A stretch of DNA of 64,000 nucleotides from Syntrophobacterales bacterium (lineage in GTDB: Bacteria > Desulfobacterota > Syntrophobacteria > Syntrophobacterales > Thermodesulforhabdaceae), in NCBI GenBank assembly GCA_026417655.1, contig JAOACS010000018.1, forward strand, positions 1 through 64,000, written 5' to 3'. Each line of letters begins with the position of its first letter. Position 1 is the stretch's first letter. Positions 34,379-42,353 of this stretch are shown in pieces. The notes under the pieces are model-generated. The model was not told where the DNA came from. It made no database searches and saw only the letters and a list, made by a program, of their open reading frames with translations. The translations under genes were made by a program, and so were the position numbers.

Positions 34379-36361
34379 TTATGGATAAATTCCATTAAGC
34401 ATAGCATTTAGGGCTATTATGATAGGTTCTGGTACATAATTGCCTCTAGTAACTGCTATATCTTTCCACCTAAAAGAGGTCCTTGCATGGCCATATTTCC
34501 TAGCGATCTCCTTTGCTACTAAACGGGCAAGGTCTCGAAAGGCGCTTAAATTCCCTATGTTTTTACTTTCCATAGCGTCGGAAAGTAAGAGAGCTGTTTC
34601 CATAAAGGCTTTATATCGAGGTTCAAGAAGAAGTTTTTCTATCTTAGGAAGAGCTTCGGATCTAAGATTTTTAGGAATTAGTGAGTAGAGCTCAATTCGA
34701 CGTTCTTGAAGCCGCCTGAAAATAGATCTTGTTTCGTAAAAGCCGTTTTGTTTTTGTAAAGCTTCCTTTACTCCGTCGTAAACCGCCTTTGCTATGACTT
34801 CTCCAAGGCGGGAATGGCCCCCTGTATTGTCCGAGGCTTTTCCCTTCCCACTTACAACTATGATTTCGTCGGTTCCAGTTCCTGTCGCCTGCCATCTAGG
34901 GCCGTTATAGGAGCTTCTAATGTCAAGATCTTGTAAGGCTGCTGTTTTGGCTTCTGTGGCGGTAATTATAGCTCTTGTCATGGCACGATGAGAAAGCTGA
35001 CGGTTTGTCATAAGGATTATATTGATAGTGCCACTCTCTTCCCAAGAGCCCTCATCCTTGGATGTACGGAGAGCGTTAGATTCGGCCCCAGCCGTAATAA
35101 GAGCGTAAACCACTAAATCGCCATGGATTTTCACCTGAACCGAAAGATTATCCATATCTGCACCGGTAAAAAGAAGAGTTGTTTCCGATGGTATTAAACC
35201 TAGGGTTTCCTTAACGAGTTGTCGCCAGCTACTTAAACTTAATTGGTGGCCTATATTCCATAGGGGAGGTGGTGAAGAGTGATTTCCAATTGTTGTCTGT
35301 TTAGACCTTGGTCCGTCCAATGTGGACAAAACATCTAGCGGTTCATTAAAGCGGATAAGAAGTGTTTTATTCTGAAAATCCATCATAGTACTCTTTACTA
35401 ACTCGGCGGATGCTACGTAGTTAAGATATATTGGAATAGGTTTTCTTTCTTTGATGCCTGAGCTTAAAACCCAATTTGACTTATCGCCGAAATATTGGCC
35501 GTAGAGTGTAGAGGCGAGCCATTGAATAAATTTTCCAGTATAGGGAGATATACGGCATGTAAGATCACAGGGGAAGAAAGCTATACGTCCCTCTCTTACA
35601 GCTGTTACTTCCTTCCAACCAGGAAGAGAAAAGAATTTTTCAGCGATCTGGCGGTCCTCTCCACAGCCATATATGAATTCTGGATCGAAGGTTTTCCACT
35701 CCTCCAAGGAGATGGACACCACTTCACCCTTTTTCCCTAAAAGGGATGGCATTCCACCTGAAAGCCTTATGATTTCGTTCTGGAAGGAATTGTCTCCTGG
35801 CACCATGATTGTTTCCGAATCGTAACGACCCATAAAACGCATTACTCTTAAGGGACGTAGGTTGGGAATCTTAGAAAGTTTTTCCTTAATAAGCTCAATT
35901 TCGAAATAAATTTTGGCGATAAGATCCTCTGCTTCCCTTTGTCTATTGAAAATATAGCCCAGAGTCCTAATGTTTTGAAAGAGCCTCTCGATAGAATCCA
36001 TTTCCACCGTAATGGTGCGAATGTGAGGGAGATAGTTTTTAATCTCCCTTTGATGGACTGGGGCGATGATAATGGTATCAGGATTTAAGGATTTAATCAC
36101 TGTTAGGATTGGACGGAAGAAACTACCTACAATTTTTCGATCCTCTGTCGTCGGTAACCGATCGTGAAGAGTAATCCCCACGATTTTTTCATCTTCTTTA
36201 AGGTGCTTAAGAATCTCTGTTGCTGAGGGGACGAGAGAGACAACACGGCAAGGTGTTGACTCTTTAGCATACACGGGTAGAGAACCACCTATAGCAAGGT
36301 GAGCCAGAAGAACCAAAATTAAGATATTAAGGCATCCAATAGGGTTCGACCTAGAATTCAT
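34379..36361 (-). CDS. Secreted BtuF-like binding protein fused to CbiZ amidohydrolase
   Basis: 660 residues. A signal peptide covers residues 1-32 (CLNILILVLLAHLAIGGSL, cleavage probably after VYA). Residues about 37-300 form a BtuF/FhuD-type metal-corrinoid binding domain (RVVSLVPSATEILKHL, GRYDSETIMVPGDNSFQNEI). Residues about 325-535 are a CbiZ adenosylcobinamide amidohydrolase domain (NKTLLIRFNEPLDVLSTLDG, TAGAESNALR, GTGTDEIIVVSG, GGHSRLGEVIAKAV). Residues 540-660 are helical and unrecognised. CbiZ cleaves the nucleotide loop to give cobyric acid and is normally cytoplasmic. Here the signal sequence implies binding and cleavage in the periplasm, before import. It is upstream of cbiF-cbiG-cbiH. 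No riboswitch was seen before it. Confidence 0.85.
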   Translation of the reverse strand: MNSRSNPIGCLNILILVLLAHLAIGGSLPVYAKESTPCRVVSLVPSATEILKHLKEDEKIVGITLHDRLPTTEDRKIVGSFFRPILTVIKSLNPDTIIIAPVHQREIKNYLPHIRTITVEMDSIERLFQNIRTLGYIFNRQREAEDLIAKIYFEIELIKEKLSKIPNLRPLRVMRFMGRYDSETIMVPGDNSFQNEIIRLSGGMPSLLGKKGEVVSISLEEWKTFDPEFIYGCGEDRQIAEKFFSLPGWKEVTAVREGRIAFFPCDLTCRISPYTGKFIQWLASTLYGQYFGDKSNWVLSSGIKERKPIPIYLNYVASAELVKSTMMDFQNKTLLIRFNEPLDVLSTLDGPRSKQTTIGNHSSPPPLWNIGHQLSLSSWRQLVKETLGLIPSETTLLFTGADMDNLSVQVKIHGDLVVYALITAGAESNALRTSKDEGSWEESGTINIILMTNRQLSHRAMTRAIITATEAKTAALQDLDIRSSYNGPRWQATGTGTDEIIVVSGKGKASDNTGGHSRLGEVIAKAVYDGVKEALQKQNGFYETRSIFRRLQERRIELYSLIPKNLRSEALPKIEKLLLEPRYKAFMETALLLSDAMESKNIGNLSAFRDLARLVAKEIARKYGHARTSFRWKDIAVTRGNYVPEPIIIALNAMLNGIYP

Positions 36362-36585
36362 CTCTTTACCTCCCCTTAAAAAAATACAACCTACTTTTTT
36401 CTTGAAAGGTTTCTAAATTTGCAACCCTTTTCTTGACCTTGGGATCTCGAATCCTGTAAAAGGACTGAAGTTAGGGTAGCTACTAATGGGAATAGTGGGT
36501 AGTAACTGTTGGTTTGTGTATTGGTGGGCTTGAATAAAAGGAGATTTGGTGAGCGGGGTTTTGGATATACTTTAAGGAGGAAAGG

Positions 36586-37572
36586 GTGGGGGATTCAATA
36601 ATCCTAGAACATACCGTAGGTCGAAAGGTGGTTTATGAGGGAATTGGCTTACATACGGGAAGAAATATTTGTATTACTATCCATCCGGCCCCTCCTCTGA
36701 CAGGGATTGTCTTCAAGAGATCGAGAAGGTTTATTAAAGAGTCGGTGAAAGCATCCTATGAGAATATTTCTCAGTCAGTTTTAGCTACGACGATAGGTTT
36801 TAACGGAACGGGGGTATCAACGGTTGAACACTTGCTTGCCGCTTTTATGGGATGCGGTATCGATAATGCTATTGTAGAAGTGAATGGTCCCGAGATACCT
36901 ATAGCCGATGGGAGTGCTATTTCTTACGTTAAGCTAATTCTTGATGCTGGTATTGTCCCCCAGAGGAGCAGCAGGCGTTTTTTGGTGATCCACTCGACTG
37001 TAGAGGTTCGCGAAGGAGATGCCTATCTTGTGGCTAAGCCCTCCCCCGATAGGTCTCTCACTATAGATTACTCCATCGAATTTGACCATCCTCTTATAGG
37101 CTTTCAGAGCATTAGCTGGAGTTTTGATTCAAAGCGATTCGTGAGAGAGATAGCTCCTGCAAGAACCTTCGGTTTTTTGAAGGATGCGTCGATTCTTAGG
37201 ACAAAAGGACTTGCTCTCGGTGGTTCCCTTGATAATGTCCTTGTTTTTGATAATCACTCTCTTCTTAATCCGGAGGGTTTTCGTTTTACCGATGAATGTG
37301 TCCGGCATAAGGTCTTAGATCTCATAGGCGATATCATGCTTCTTGGTAAGCCAGTTATTGGGCATTTCATTATTCACAAGGGAGGCCATAGGTTACATCA
37401 TAAGTTACTTAGAAAGATCCTTACAGTTTTAGAGGAGGTCTATTGGGAAGATGTAAAGGATGTGGTGTGTAATTTTGCCCCTCCTTCGAATAGGGATTTG
37501 TTTGAGACAGGAGTCTCAGGTTATAGTAGCAGTTTAGAGTTTCCTGATTCGAATGGGTCGCTTCTCAAGTGA
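36586..37572 (+). CDS. lpxC: UDP-3-O-acyl-N-acetylglucosamine deacetylase LpxC
   Basis: 328 residues, the first committed enzyme of lipid A synthesis, proving a Gram-negative outer membrane. Zinc ligands are His82 in TVEHLLAA and HKVLDLIGD (His241, Asp245). The catalytic histidine is in IIHKGGHRLHHKL. The start is GTG at 36586 with AAGGAGG a few bases before. Length is normal. It is flanked by divergent btuF-cbiZ and by a convergent small gene with which it shares its last 39 bases. Confidence 0.94.
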   Translation: MGDSIILEHTVGRKVVYEGIGLHTGRNICITIHPAPPLTGIVFKRSRRFIKESVKASYENISQSVLATTIGFNGTGVSTVEHLLAAFMGCGIDNAIVEVNGPEIPIADGSAISYVKLILDAGIVPQRSSRRFLVIHSTVEVREGDAYLVAKPSPDRSLTIDYSIEFDHPLIGFQSISWSFDSKRFVREIAPARTFGFLKDASILRTKGLALGGSLDNVLVFDNHSLLNPEGFRFTDECVRHKVLDLIGDIMLLGKPVIGHFIIHKGGHRLHHKLLRKILTVLEEVYWEDVKDVVCNFAPPSNRDLFETGVSGYSSSLEFPDSNGSLLK

Positions 37573-37848
37573 ACCTTTTAATTTTCCTGAAAGAAGAGAT
37601 TTAATGCTCGCCTTTGCAAGTCTTGCGTCCTCTTCTGAGTCATAATAGGGTTTAAGCCCTTCAAGTTGTGGATAAACTTTATCTATCCGTTCCCAGAGAT
37701 TGGGAGCAATTTTTGCCTCAATTACGTAGAGTTTTTCAGCTTTTTCCACTGCAAGAAGGCAAAACCTATTCCCTAGTTTTTCTTCAAGACGCTGAATCGC
37801 TTCGATCTCTTCGGGCTTTAGTTTTGCAATTCTTGGTGGATTTCTCAA
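37534..37848 (-). CDS. Conserved small protein of unknown function, end of the recR operon
   Basis: 104 residues, charged, no cysteine cluster or membrane segment. The TTG start at 37848 is supported by AGGAGGTG nine bases upstream; the gene follows recR by 14 bases. The C-terminus is strongly basic (KRPIRIRKL). The middle reads GNRFCLLAVEKAEKLYVIEA, resembling small acidic/basic helix-strand proteins without assigned role. The position after recR suggests co-expression with DNA repair genes. It overlaps the end of lpxC by 39 bases. Confidence 0.65.
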   Translation of the reverse strand: MRNPPRIAKLKPEEIEAIQRLEEKLGNRFCLLAVEKAEKLYVIEAKIAPNLWERIDKVYPQLEGLKPYYDSEEDARLAKASIKSLLSGKLKGSLEKRPIRIRKL

Positions 37849-37862
37849 CTTTTCTCCACCTC

Positions 37863-38465
37863 CTACTCAAAGGGGCGTCTCCCCAATATCGCCTGGGAAA
37901 TTGTCATCTTATCAACATATTTTATATCGCCCCCCATCGGGATACCGAAACCGATTCTTGTGACTTTTACCTTTTCATTCTGGAGTAATTTCAGGATATA
38001 ATGGGCCGTCACCTCGCCTTGGGCAGAAGGGTTTGTTGCTATTATTACCTCCCTTACCGGTTCCCTGTGAACACGTTCAACGAGTTCCCTAAGATGGATT
38101 TCGTCGGGGCCCACATTCTCAATAGGGTTAAGTGCTCCGTGAAGCACGTGGTAGAGCCCTTTGAAGATACCAGTCTGTTCAATAGCTATAAGGTCCGAAA
38201 CGGTTTCTACAACACAGATCTCCTCTTTATTCCTCGATGGATCGGAGCAAATGGTGCATAAGTCCCCTTCAGCCAGGTGGAAACATCTTTGACATAGAGT
38301 AAGTTCACGTTTCACCTTTATAATGGCTTCGGCAAGAGATTCCGCCTCATAGGCTGGAGCGTTTATAAGGTAGAGCGTGAGTCTTTCAGCACTTTTCCCC
38401 CCAAGTCCAGGGAGTCGCTTTATTTTTTCGATGAGGTCCTTTACAATTGTGGGATAGGCTTTCAT
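37863..38465 (-). CDS. recR: Recombination mediator RecR
   Basis: 200 residues with the RecR order: helix-hairpin-helix LPGLGGKSAERLTLYL, zinc finger CQRCFHLAEGDLCTIC, Toprim domain ICVVETVSDLIAIEQTG, and a C-terminal Walker-like end (TRIGFGIPMGGDIKYVD). It works with RecO/RecF to load RecA at gaps. It lies 20 bases after the ybaB homologue in the classic dnaX-ybaB-recR operon. Confidence 0.95.
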   Translation of the reverse strand: MKAYPTIVKDLIEKIKRLPGLGGKSAERLTLYLINAPAYEAESLAEAIIKVKRELTLCQRCFHLAEGDLCTICSDPSRNKEEICVVETVSDLIAIEQTGIFKGLYHVLHGALNPIENVGPDEIHLRELVERVHREPVREVIIATNPSAQGEVTAHYILKLLQNEKVKVTRIGFGIPMGGDIKYVDKMTISQAILGRRPFE

Positions 38466-38485
38466 TGGGTCGGCTCCAAAAATAC

Positions 38486-38812
38486 CTATAAAAGGCCGGG
38501 TACATTGAGCCCTGGTATATTAATCCCACCAGCAAGTTTTGAAATCTCCCTAGCCATAAGCTCTTGAGCACGCTTTAATCCATCATTTACTGCGGCAATA
38601 ATGAGGTCCTCCAGCATATCCAAGTCCTGGGGATTTACAACCTGAGGGTCTATCGTTATATCCACAAGTTCGAGTTTTCCATTAATTACAACCGTCACCA
38701 TGCCACCACCCGACGAGGCCTCGACAGTCTTTTGCTCCAGTTCTTCTTGAACCCTCTCCATTTTTTCCTGAAAAGCCTTTATGGGACCGATAAGATCTAA
38801 ACCCTTTATCAT
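38486..38812 (-). CDS. YbaB/EbfC nucleoid-associated protein
   Basis: 108 residues, the standard YbaB size. The sequence GGGMVTVVINGKLELVDITI and NPQDLDMLEDLIIAAVNDGL are the family core, with an N-terminal coiled coil (IKAFQEKMERVQEELEQKT). It binds DNA as a dimer with tweezer-like arms. It is 13 bases after dnaX and 20 before recR. Confidence 0.93.
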   Translation of the reverse strand: MIKGLDLIGPIKAFQEKMERVQEELEQKTVEASSGGGMVTVVINGKLELVDITIDPQVVNPQDLDMLEDLIIAAVNDGLKRAQELMAREISKLAGGINIPGLNVPGLL

Positions 38813-38825
38813 AATGTCACCTCTT

Positions 38826-40505
38826 TTACATGTCTGAATCTAATTCGTCACTATTTTGTAAATAAGCACTCGGGCGAACATCTACAATAGATCCATTGAA
38901 CAGCTCAAGAATTTCTCTCACTAAAGGATGGCTCAATGCCTCCTGTTTAATTCGATTGAGGTCATGAGAGTTTTGGTTCTTCTTTATACGTTTAGCTAAT
39001 TCTTCATCATCTTCAATAGTCACGATGAGATCCTTTATTCCGAAAAAGCTCTTCAAGGTCAATACCAGACGATCGTGAGAAGGACCTTTTCTGAGATTTT
39101 CCCCATAGATAGGTATTACCGAAAGTATTAGTTCATTAGTCTTAGGGCCTACCCTGACGGTGCTCTTAGATATTTGGGTGTATAGCACGGGATCGTGAGA
39201 GGATACCCATTTTAGGAAGCCATCCCAATTGGTGACAATATCTTCAACTGTATTGGGGATCACCATATCGGAGGAAGTATTTTGGCCTTCGGAAACTTGA
39301 TATTTTACAGGATCGTAGGGTGTCGTAACCTCTCTCGATACCAATTTTGATTTACCGATCAGCTCCTTTGTCTCTCTCAGCAGATCGGGCATATAAAACA
39401 CATTTGGAGCATTAGCCATTTTCAGAAGGCTCATTTCAAGGACAAAGTGAGGTTGGGAAGAACGTTTTGCAAGTTCTATGGCCCTAAGTAGAATTTGGTA
39501 ATAGATTTCTAATGTCTCCGTGGAAATTTTATTGGCAAGCTTTTCTAAAAAGGAACGTTCGTAGTCTGATACTCTTAGCTTTTCTCGAAGGGCAAGCAAG
39601 GAACTACCATCCATCATTTTTACAATGAGCAGCTTATGAATAAGATCTAGTAGCCTATGAAGGAACTTAACCTCATCACATCCACCTTCGTAAATCTCCT
39701 GAGCAAGCTTTATGCAACTTCTTCTGTCACCCTTTACTACTGCCTCAAGGACGTTGAAGAGGCTTGTGCGGTCAACCATTCCTAGGAGCCTCAACAACTC
39801 ATCTTCTGCTATCTTTTCTCCCTGGAAGGCGATTACCTGTTCAAGAAGAGTCTGGGCATCTCTAAGGCTTCCTTCGGCTTCAATAGCTATGGCATCAAGA
39901 AGGGGAGAGGAAATAGAAACCTTTTCGGCCGAAACAATTCGTTCCAGGTGAGATGCGATCTCCTGAGTAGAAATACGCCGAAAGTCGAAGCGCTGGCAGC
40001 GACTAACAACGGTGCTAGGAACTCGATGAACCTCTGTTGTAGCAAAGATGAATCGGACATGTGATGGGGGCTCCTCTAGTGTCTTAAGGAGGGCATTGAA
40101 GGCTTCTGTGGTTAGCATATGGACCTCGTCTATGATGTAGACTTTGAACTGCCCCTTTATAGGTTTGTAACCTATCGATTCTTGAAGAGATCGAATACTG
40201 TCGATGCCTCGATGGGATGCTCCATCTATTTCCAACACGTCGGAGGACTTCCCTAGGGCTATCTCTACACATCTTAAACAGGTTCCGCATGGATTAGGAG
40301 TAGGTCCCTTTTCACAGTTTAGGGCCTTAGCCAGGATACGAGCGACAGAGGTCTTACCTACTCCACGAGGCCCACTGAAGAGGTAGGCATGGGCTATGCG
40401 CCCAAGTCTAATAGCATTTTGGAGGACTCGGGTTACGTGAACCTGTCCAACGACCTCTTCGAAGCTCTGAGGACGCCACTTTCTTGCAAGGACAAGGTAT
40501 GACAT
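38826..40505 (-). CDS. dnaX: DNA polymerase III subunits gamma/tau (DnaX)
   Basis: 559 residues. MSYLVLARKWRPQSFEEVVG is the invariant start. Walker A is GPRGVGKTS, the zinc-binding cysteines are in CEKGPTPNPCGTCLRC, and the sensor is FIFATTEVHRVP, followed by QTLLEQVIAF. The C-terminal 190 residues are divergent. I saw no A-rich slippery heptamer that would make a short gamma form. DnaX loads the sliding clamp. The gene starts 22 bases downstream of the tRNA-Ser(GGA) and is probably co-transcribed with both tRNA genes. Confidence 0.95.
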   Translation of the reverse strand: MSYLVLARKWRPQSFEEVVGQVHVTRVLQNAIRLGRIAHAYLFSGPRGVGKTSVARILAKALNCEKGPTPNPCGTCLRCVEIALGKSSDVLEIDGASHRGIDSIRSLQESIGYKPIKGQFKVYIIDEVHMLTTEAFNALLKTLEEPPSHVRFIFATTEVHRVPSTVVSRCQRFDFRRISTQEIASHLERIVSAEKVSISSPLLDAIAIEAEGSLRDAQTLLEQVIAFQGEKIAEDELLRLLGMVDRTSLFNVLEAVVKGDRRSCIKLAQEIYEGGCDEVKFLHRLLDLIHKLLIVKMMDGSSLLALREKLRVSDYERSFLEKLANKISTETLEIYYQILLRAIELAKRSSQPHFVLEMSLLKMANAPNVFYMPDLLRETKELIGKSKLVSREVTTPYDPVKYQVSEGQNTSSDMVIPNTVEDIVTNWDGFLKWVSSHDPVLYTQISKSTVRVGPKTNELILSVIPIYGENLRKGPSHDRLVLTLKSFFGIKDLIVTIEDDEELAKRIKKNQNSHDLNRIKQEALSHPLVREILELFNGSIVDVRPSAYLQNSDELDSDM

Positions 40506-40527
40506 ATATAAGCTCTAAAGAAAAATG

Positions 40528-40620
40528 TGGCGGAGAGAGTGGGATTCGAACCCACGGTCCCGTTTTTAGCGGGACACACGATTTCCAGTCGTGCCCCTTC
40601 GGCCTCTCGGGCATCTCTCC
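40528..40620 (-). tRNA. tRNA-Ser (GGA)
   Basis: A 93-base class II tRNA with encoded CCA. The acceptor GGAGAGA pairs with TCTCTCC and the discriminator is G. The anticodon loop is CTGGAAA (anticodon GGA). The long variable arm contains the pair TCCCG/CGGGA, and the T-arm is GTGGGTTCGAATCCCAC. Confidence 0.95.
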
Positions 40621-40674
40621 GCGAAAATATGGGTTTTCTTAAAAGAAACTTTGCAAAAAAGCAACATTTTATTT

Positions 40675-40770
40675 TGGCGGAGAGGGTGGGATTCGAACCC
40701 ACGTGCCCGGCTCTTCACCGGACAAGTCGATTTCGAGTCGACCCCGTTACGGCCACTTCGGTACCTCTCC
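40675..40770 (-). tRNA. tRNA-Ser (CGA)
   Basis: A 96-base class II tRNA with encoded CCA, 54 bases upstream of tRNA-Ser(GGA). The acceptor is GGAGAGG with CCTCTCC, the anticodon loop is CTCGAAA (anticodon CGA), the variable arm is long, and the T-arm is identical to that of its neighbour. Confidence 0.95.
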
Positions 40771-40784
40771 CTAAAACAATTGTT

Positions 40785-40813
40785 TTTATACAGAAAAATT
40801 CGCCTAGAATCAA
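40785..40813 (-). promoter_or_regulatory. Promoter of the tRNA-Ser / dnaX transcript
   Basis: On the minus strand TTGATT (40813-40808), a 17-base spacer, and TATAAA (40790-40785), 14 bases before the first tRNA base. Confidence 0.65.
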
Positions 40814-40886
40814 CATCCATCATGAGATGCCTGTGAACTTTCTCGGTAGGACAGATGACGTCAAAAATCTTTCTTACTTAATGAGC

Positions 40887-40914
40887 TTGACAAAGGCCTC
40901 GCAAACTCTGTAAA
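40887..40914 (+). promoter_or_regulatory. Promoter of rpsT
   Basis: TTGACA (40887-40892), a 16-base spacer and TGTAAA (40909-40914), about 58 bases before the rpsT start. Confidence 0.5.
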
Positions 40915-40971
40915 AGGCTAAGGTTGAGTTTAGAGGGAATTTAATTTTATGGGAAAAAGGAGGTTAAACTC

Positions 40972-41247
40972 TTGTTACGTCATAAATCTGCTATAAAACG
41001 AGCGAGACAGAGCGAAAAGAGGCGACTTCGAAATCGCGCTAGAAAAACTAGGATGAAAACTGCCATTAAGGCTGTAGAAACTGCAATGTTTTCAAAAGAT
41101 CCAGAGCTTGTTATGGAAAGGCTTAGGGAGGCTATGTCTATCATCGATAAAACGGCCTCTAAAGGAACGATTCATAAGAACAAAGCCGCTAGGAAGATTT
41201 CACGCCTACACAGAAAGGTTAATAAGTTCCTAGCATCTATAGCCTAA
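40972..41247 (+). CDS. rpsT: Ribosomal protein S20
   Basis: 91 residues, highly basic, with the S20 pattern [20 protein letters not shown] and [20 protein letters not shown]. It binds 16S rRNA in the small subunit. The start is TTG at 40972 with AAGGAGG eight bases before; a TTG start is often seen for rpsT and fits autoregulation at translation (family knowledge). It is monocistronic, with its own promoter and terminator. Confidence 0.96.
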   Translation: MLRHKSAIKRARQSEKRRLRNRARKTRMKTAIKAVETAMFSKDPELVMERLREAMSIIDKTASKGTIHKNKAARKISRLHRKVNKFLASIA

Positions 41248-41264
41248 TCAGCTTAAAATATATG

Positions 41265-41288
41265 GGCGCCTCAGGGAAGGCGCCTTTT
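41265..41288 (+). terminator. Intrinsic terminator of rpsT
   Basis: GGCGCC, an 8-base loop, GGCGCC, then TTTT, 17 bases after the rpsT stop. Confidence 0.8.
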
Positions 41289-41321
41289 CTGTTAAAAACC
41301 TTTAGAGGCCATTAATAGATC

Positions 41322-42353
41322 TTAAGCCGGTTTGATAACTCTAATATCTTCTACCACATCTATAAAGGGTTGCTTTCTTATCCGATGGGGAAGAACTAGT
41401 TCTGCAGCTTCTTCTATATCCTTCGGGAGGACCTCCATTCTACCTTCAAAGGCTGCAATAGTTTTAGCCGTCTTTAGCATGATAATGTCGGCCCGATGGC
41501 CGTCTACCCCCACATCTAAGCAGAAAGAGGCAATATCAAACAAAAGGTTTCTTGGGACGATCACTTCGGGATAAAGTTTCCTTGCTCTTTCTATCCGTTC
41601 CACTAAGGCCTTAGATTCCTCTTCCCAGGCTTTACAAAAACTTTCAGGATCCTCATCAAAGGCGATACGGCGCTCCATTACGGTGACGCGACTTTCTGCC
41701 TCTTTCAATCCTTCAACGTGAACACAGAGCCCAAAACGATCGAGAAGTTGGGGTCTAAGCTCTCCTTCTTCAGGGTTCATTGTGCCAACAAGAGTAAATC
41801 GGGCGGGGTGAGAGAAGCTTATTCCTTCCCGTTCGATGGTATTTACTCCCATAGCAGCCGAATCGAGTAACACATCTACTACGTGATCATCTAATAGGTT
41901 TACCTCATCAACATAAAGAATGCCTCTATGGGCAGAGGCAAGAAGACCAGGTTCAATGCGTTTTTCGCCCTTCTTTAGGGCATACTCCAGGTCAAGGGTC
42001 CCTACTACTCGATCTTCTGTTGCTCCCACAGGAAGCTCCACAACTCTAATTTCACGCCATACCTTCTCGGGTTTTATTCCGCCCATAACTTCTCTACTAC
42101 ACTCTGTTCGGGGACAGTCGGCACATACTCCTTGGGGATCACCATCGGGAAGATTGAAGGGACAGTCCTTTACTACCTCAATTTTTGGAAGAATATGAGC
42201 AAGAGCCCTCACCGCCGTCGATTTTCCCGTGCCCTTTTCACCACGTATAAGAACTCCCGAAAGGGTCGGGTTTATGATATTAAAGATGAGCGCTCGCTTC
42301 ATCTTCTCCTGGCCAACTATCGCTACAAAGGGATATAGGCTTTCACAACTCAT
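41322..42353 (-). CDS. ChlI/BchI-like AAA+ chelatase subunit
   Basis: 343 residues. It has Walker [10 protein letters not shown] (residues 38-46), Walker [21 protein letters not shown] and the sensor [18 protein letters not shown], as in the I subunit of magnesium chelatase. An insert after Walker A carries four cysteines (Cys64, Cys77, Cys80, Cys85; [11 protein letters not shown]). In this context it probably powers cobalt insertion by CobN rather than chlorophyll synthesis, replacing CobS. It is the last gene of the riboswitch operon. Its ATG overlaps the stop of the ChlD-like gene. Confidence 0.88.
   Translation of the reverse strand: MSCESLYPFVAIVGQEKMKRALIFNIINPTLSGVLIRGEKGTGKSTAVRALAHILPKIEVVKDCPFNLPDGDPQGVCADCPRTECSREVMGGIKPEKVWREIRVVELPVGATEDRVVGTLDLEYALKKGEKRIEPGLLASAHRGILYVDEVNLLDDHVVDVLLDSAAMGVNTIEREGISFSHPARFTLVGTMNPEEGELRPQLLDRFGLCVHVEGLKEAESRVTVMERRIAFDEDPESFCKAWEEESKALVERIERARKLYPEVIVPRNLLFDIASFCLDVGVDGHRADIIMLKTAKTIAAFEGRMEVLPKDIEEAAELVLPHRIRKQPFIDVVEDIRVIKPA

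Noticed and set aside
32445-36361. Search for a third cobalamin riboswitch upstream of the btuF-cbiZ/cbiFGH operon
   Set aside because: No B12 box or CCCGCNACTGT-like core found in 36362-36585 on the minus strand.
38826-40505. Programmed frameshift site in dnaX for a short gamma subunit
   Set aside because: No A-rich slippery heptamer with a following hairpin was seen; a short form cannot be supported.
40621-40957. Possible SRP (4.5S) RNA near dnaX and tRNA-Ser, a common location
   Set aside because: The conserved GGTCAGG/GGAAGCAG loop blocks were not found in the gaps around the tRNA genes.
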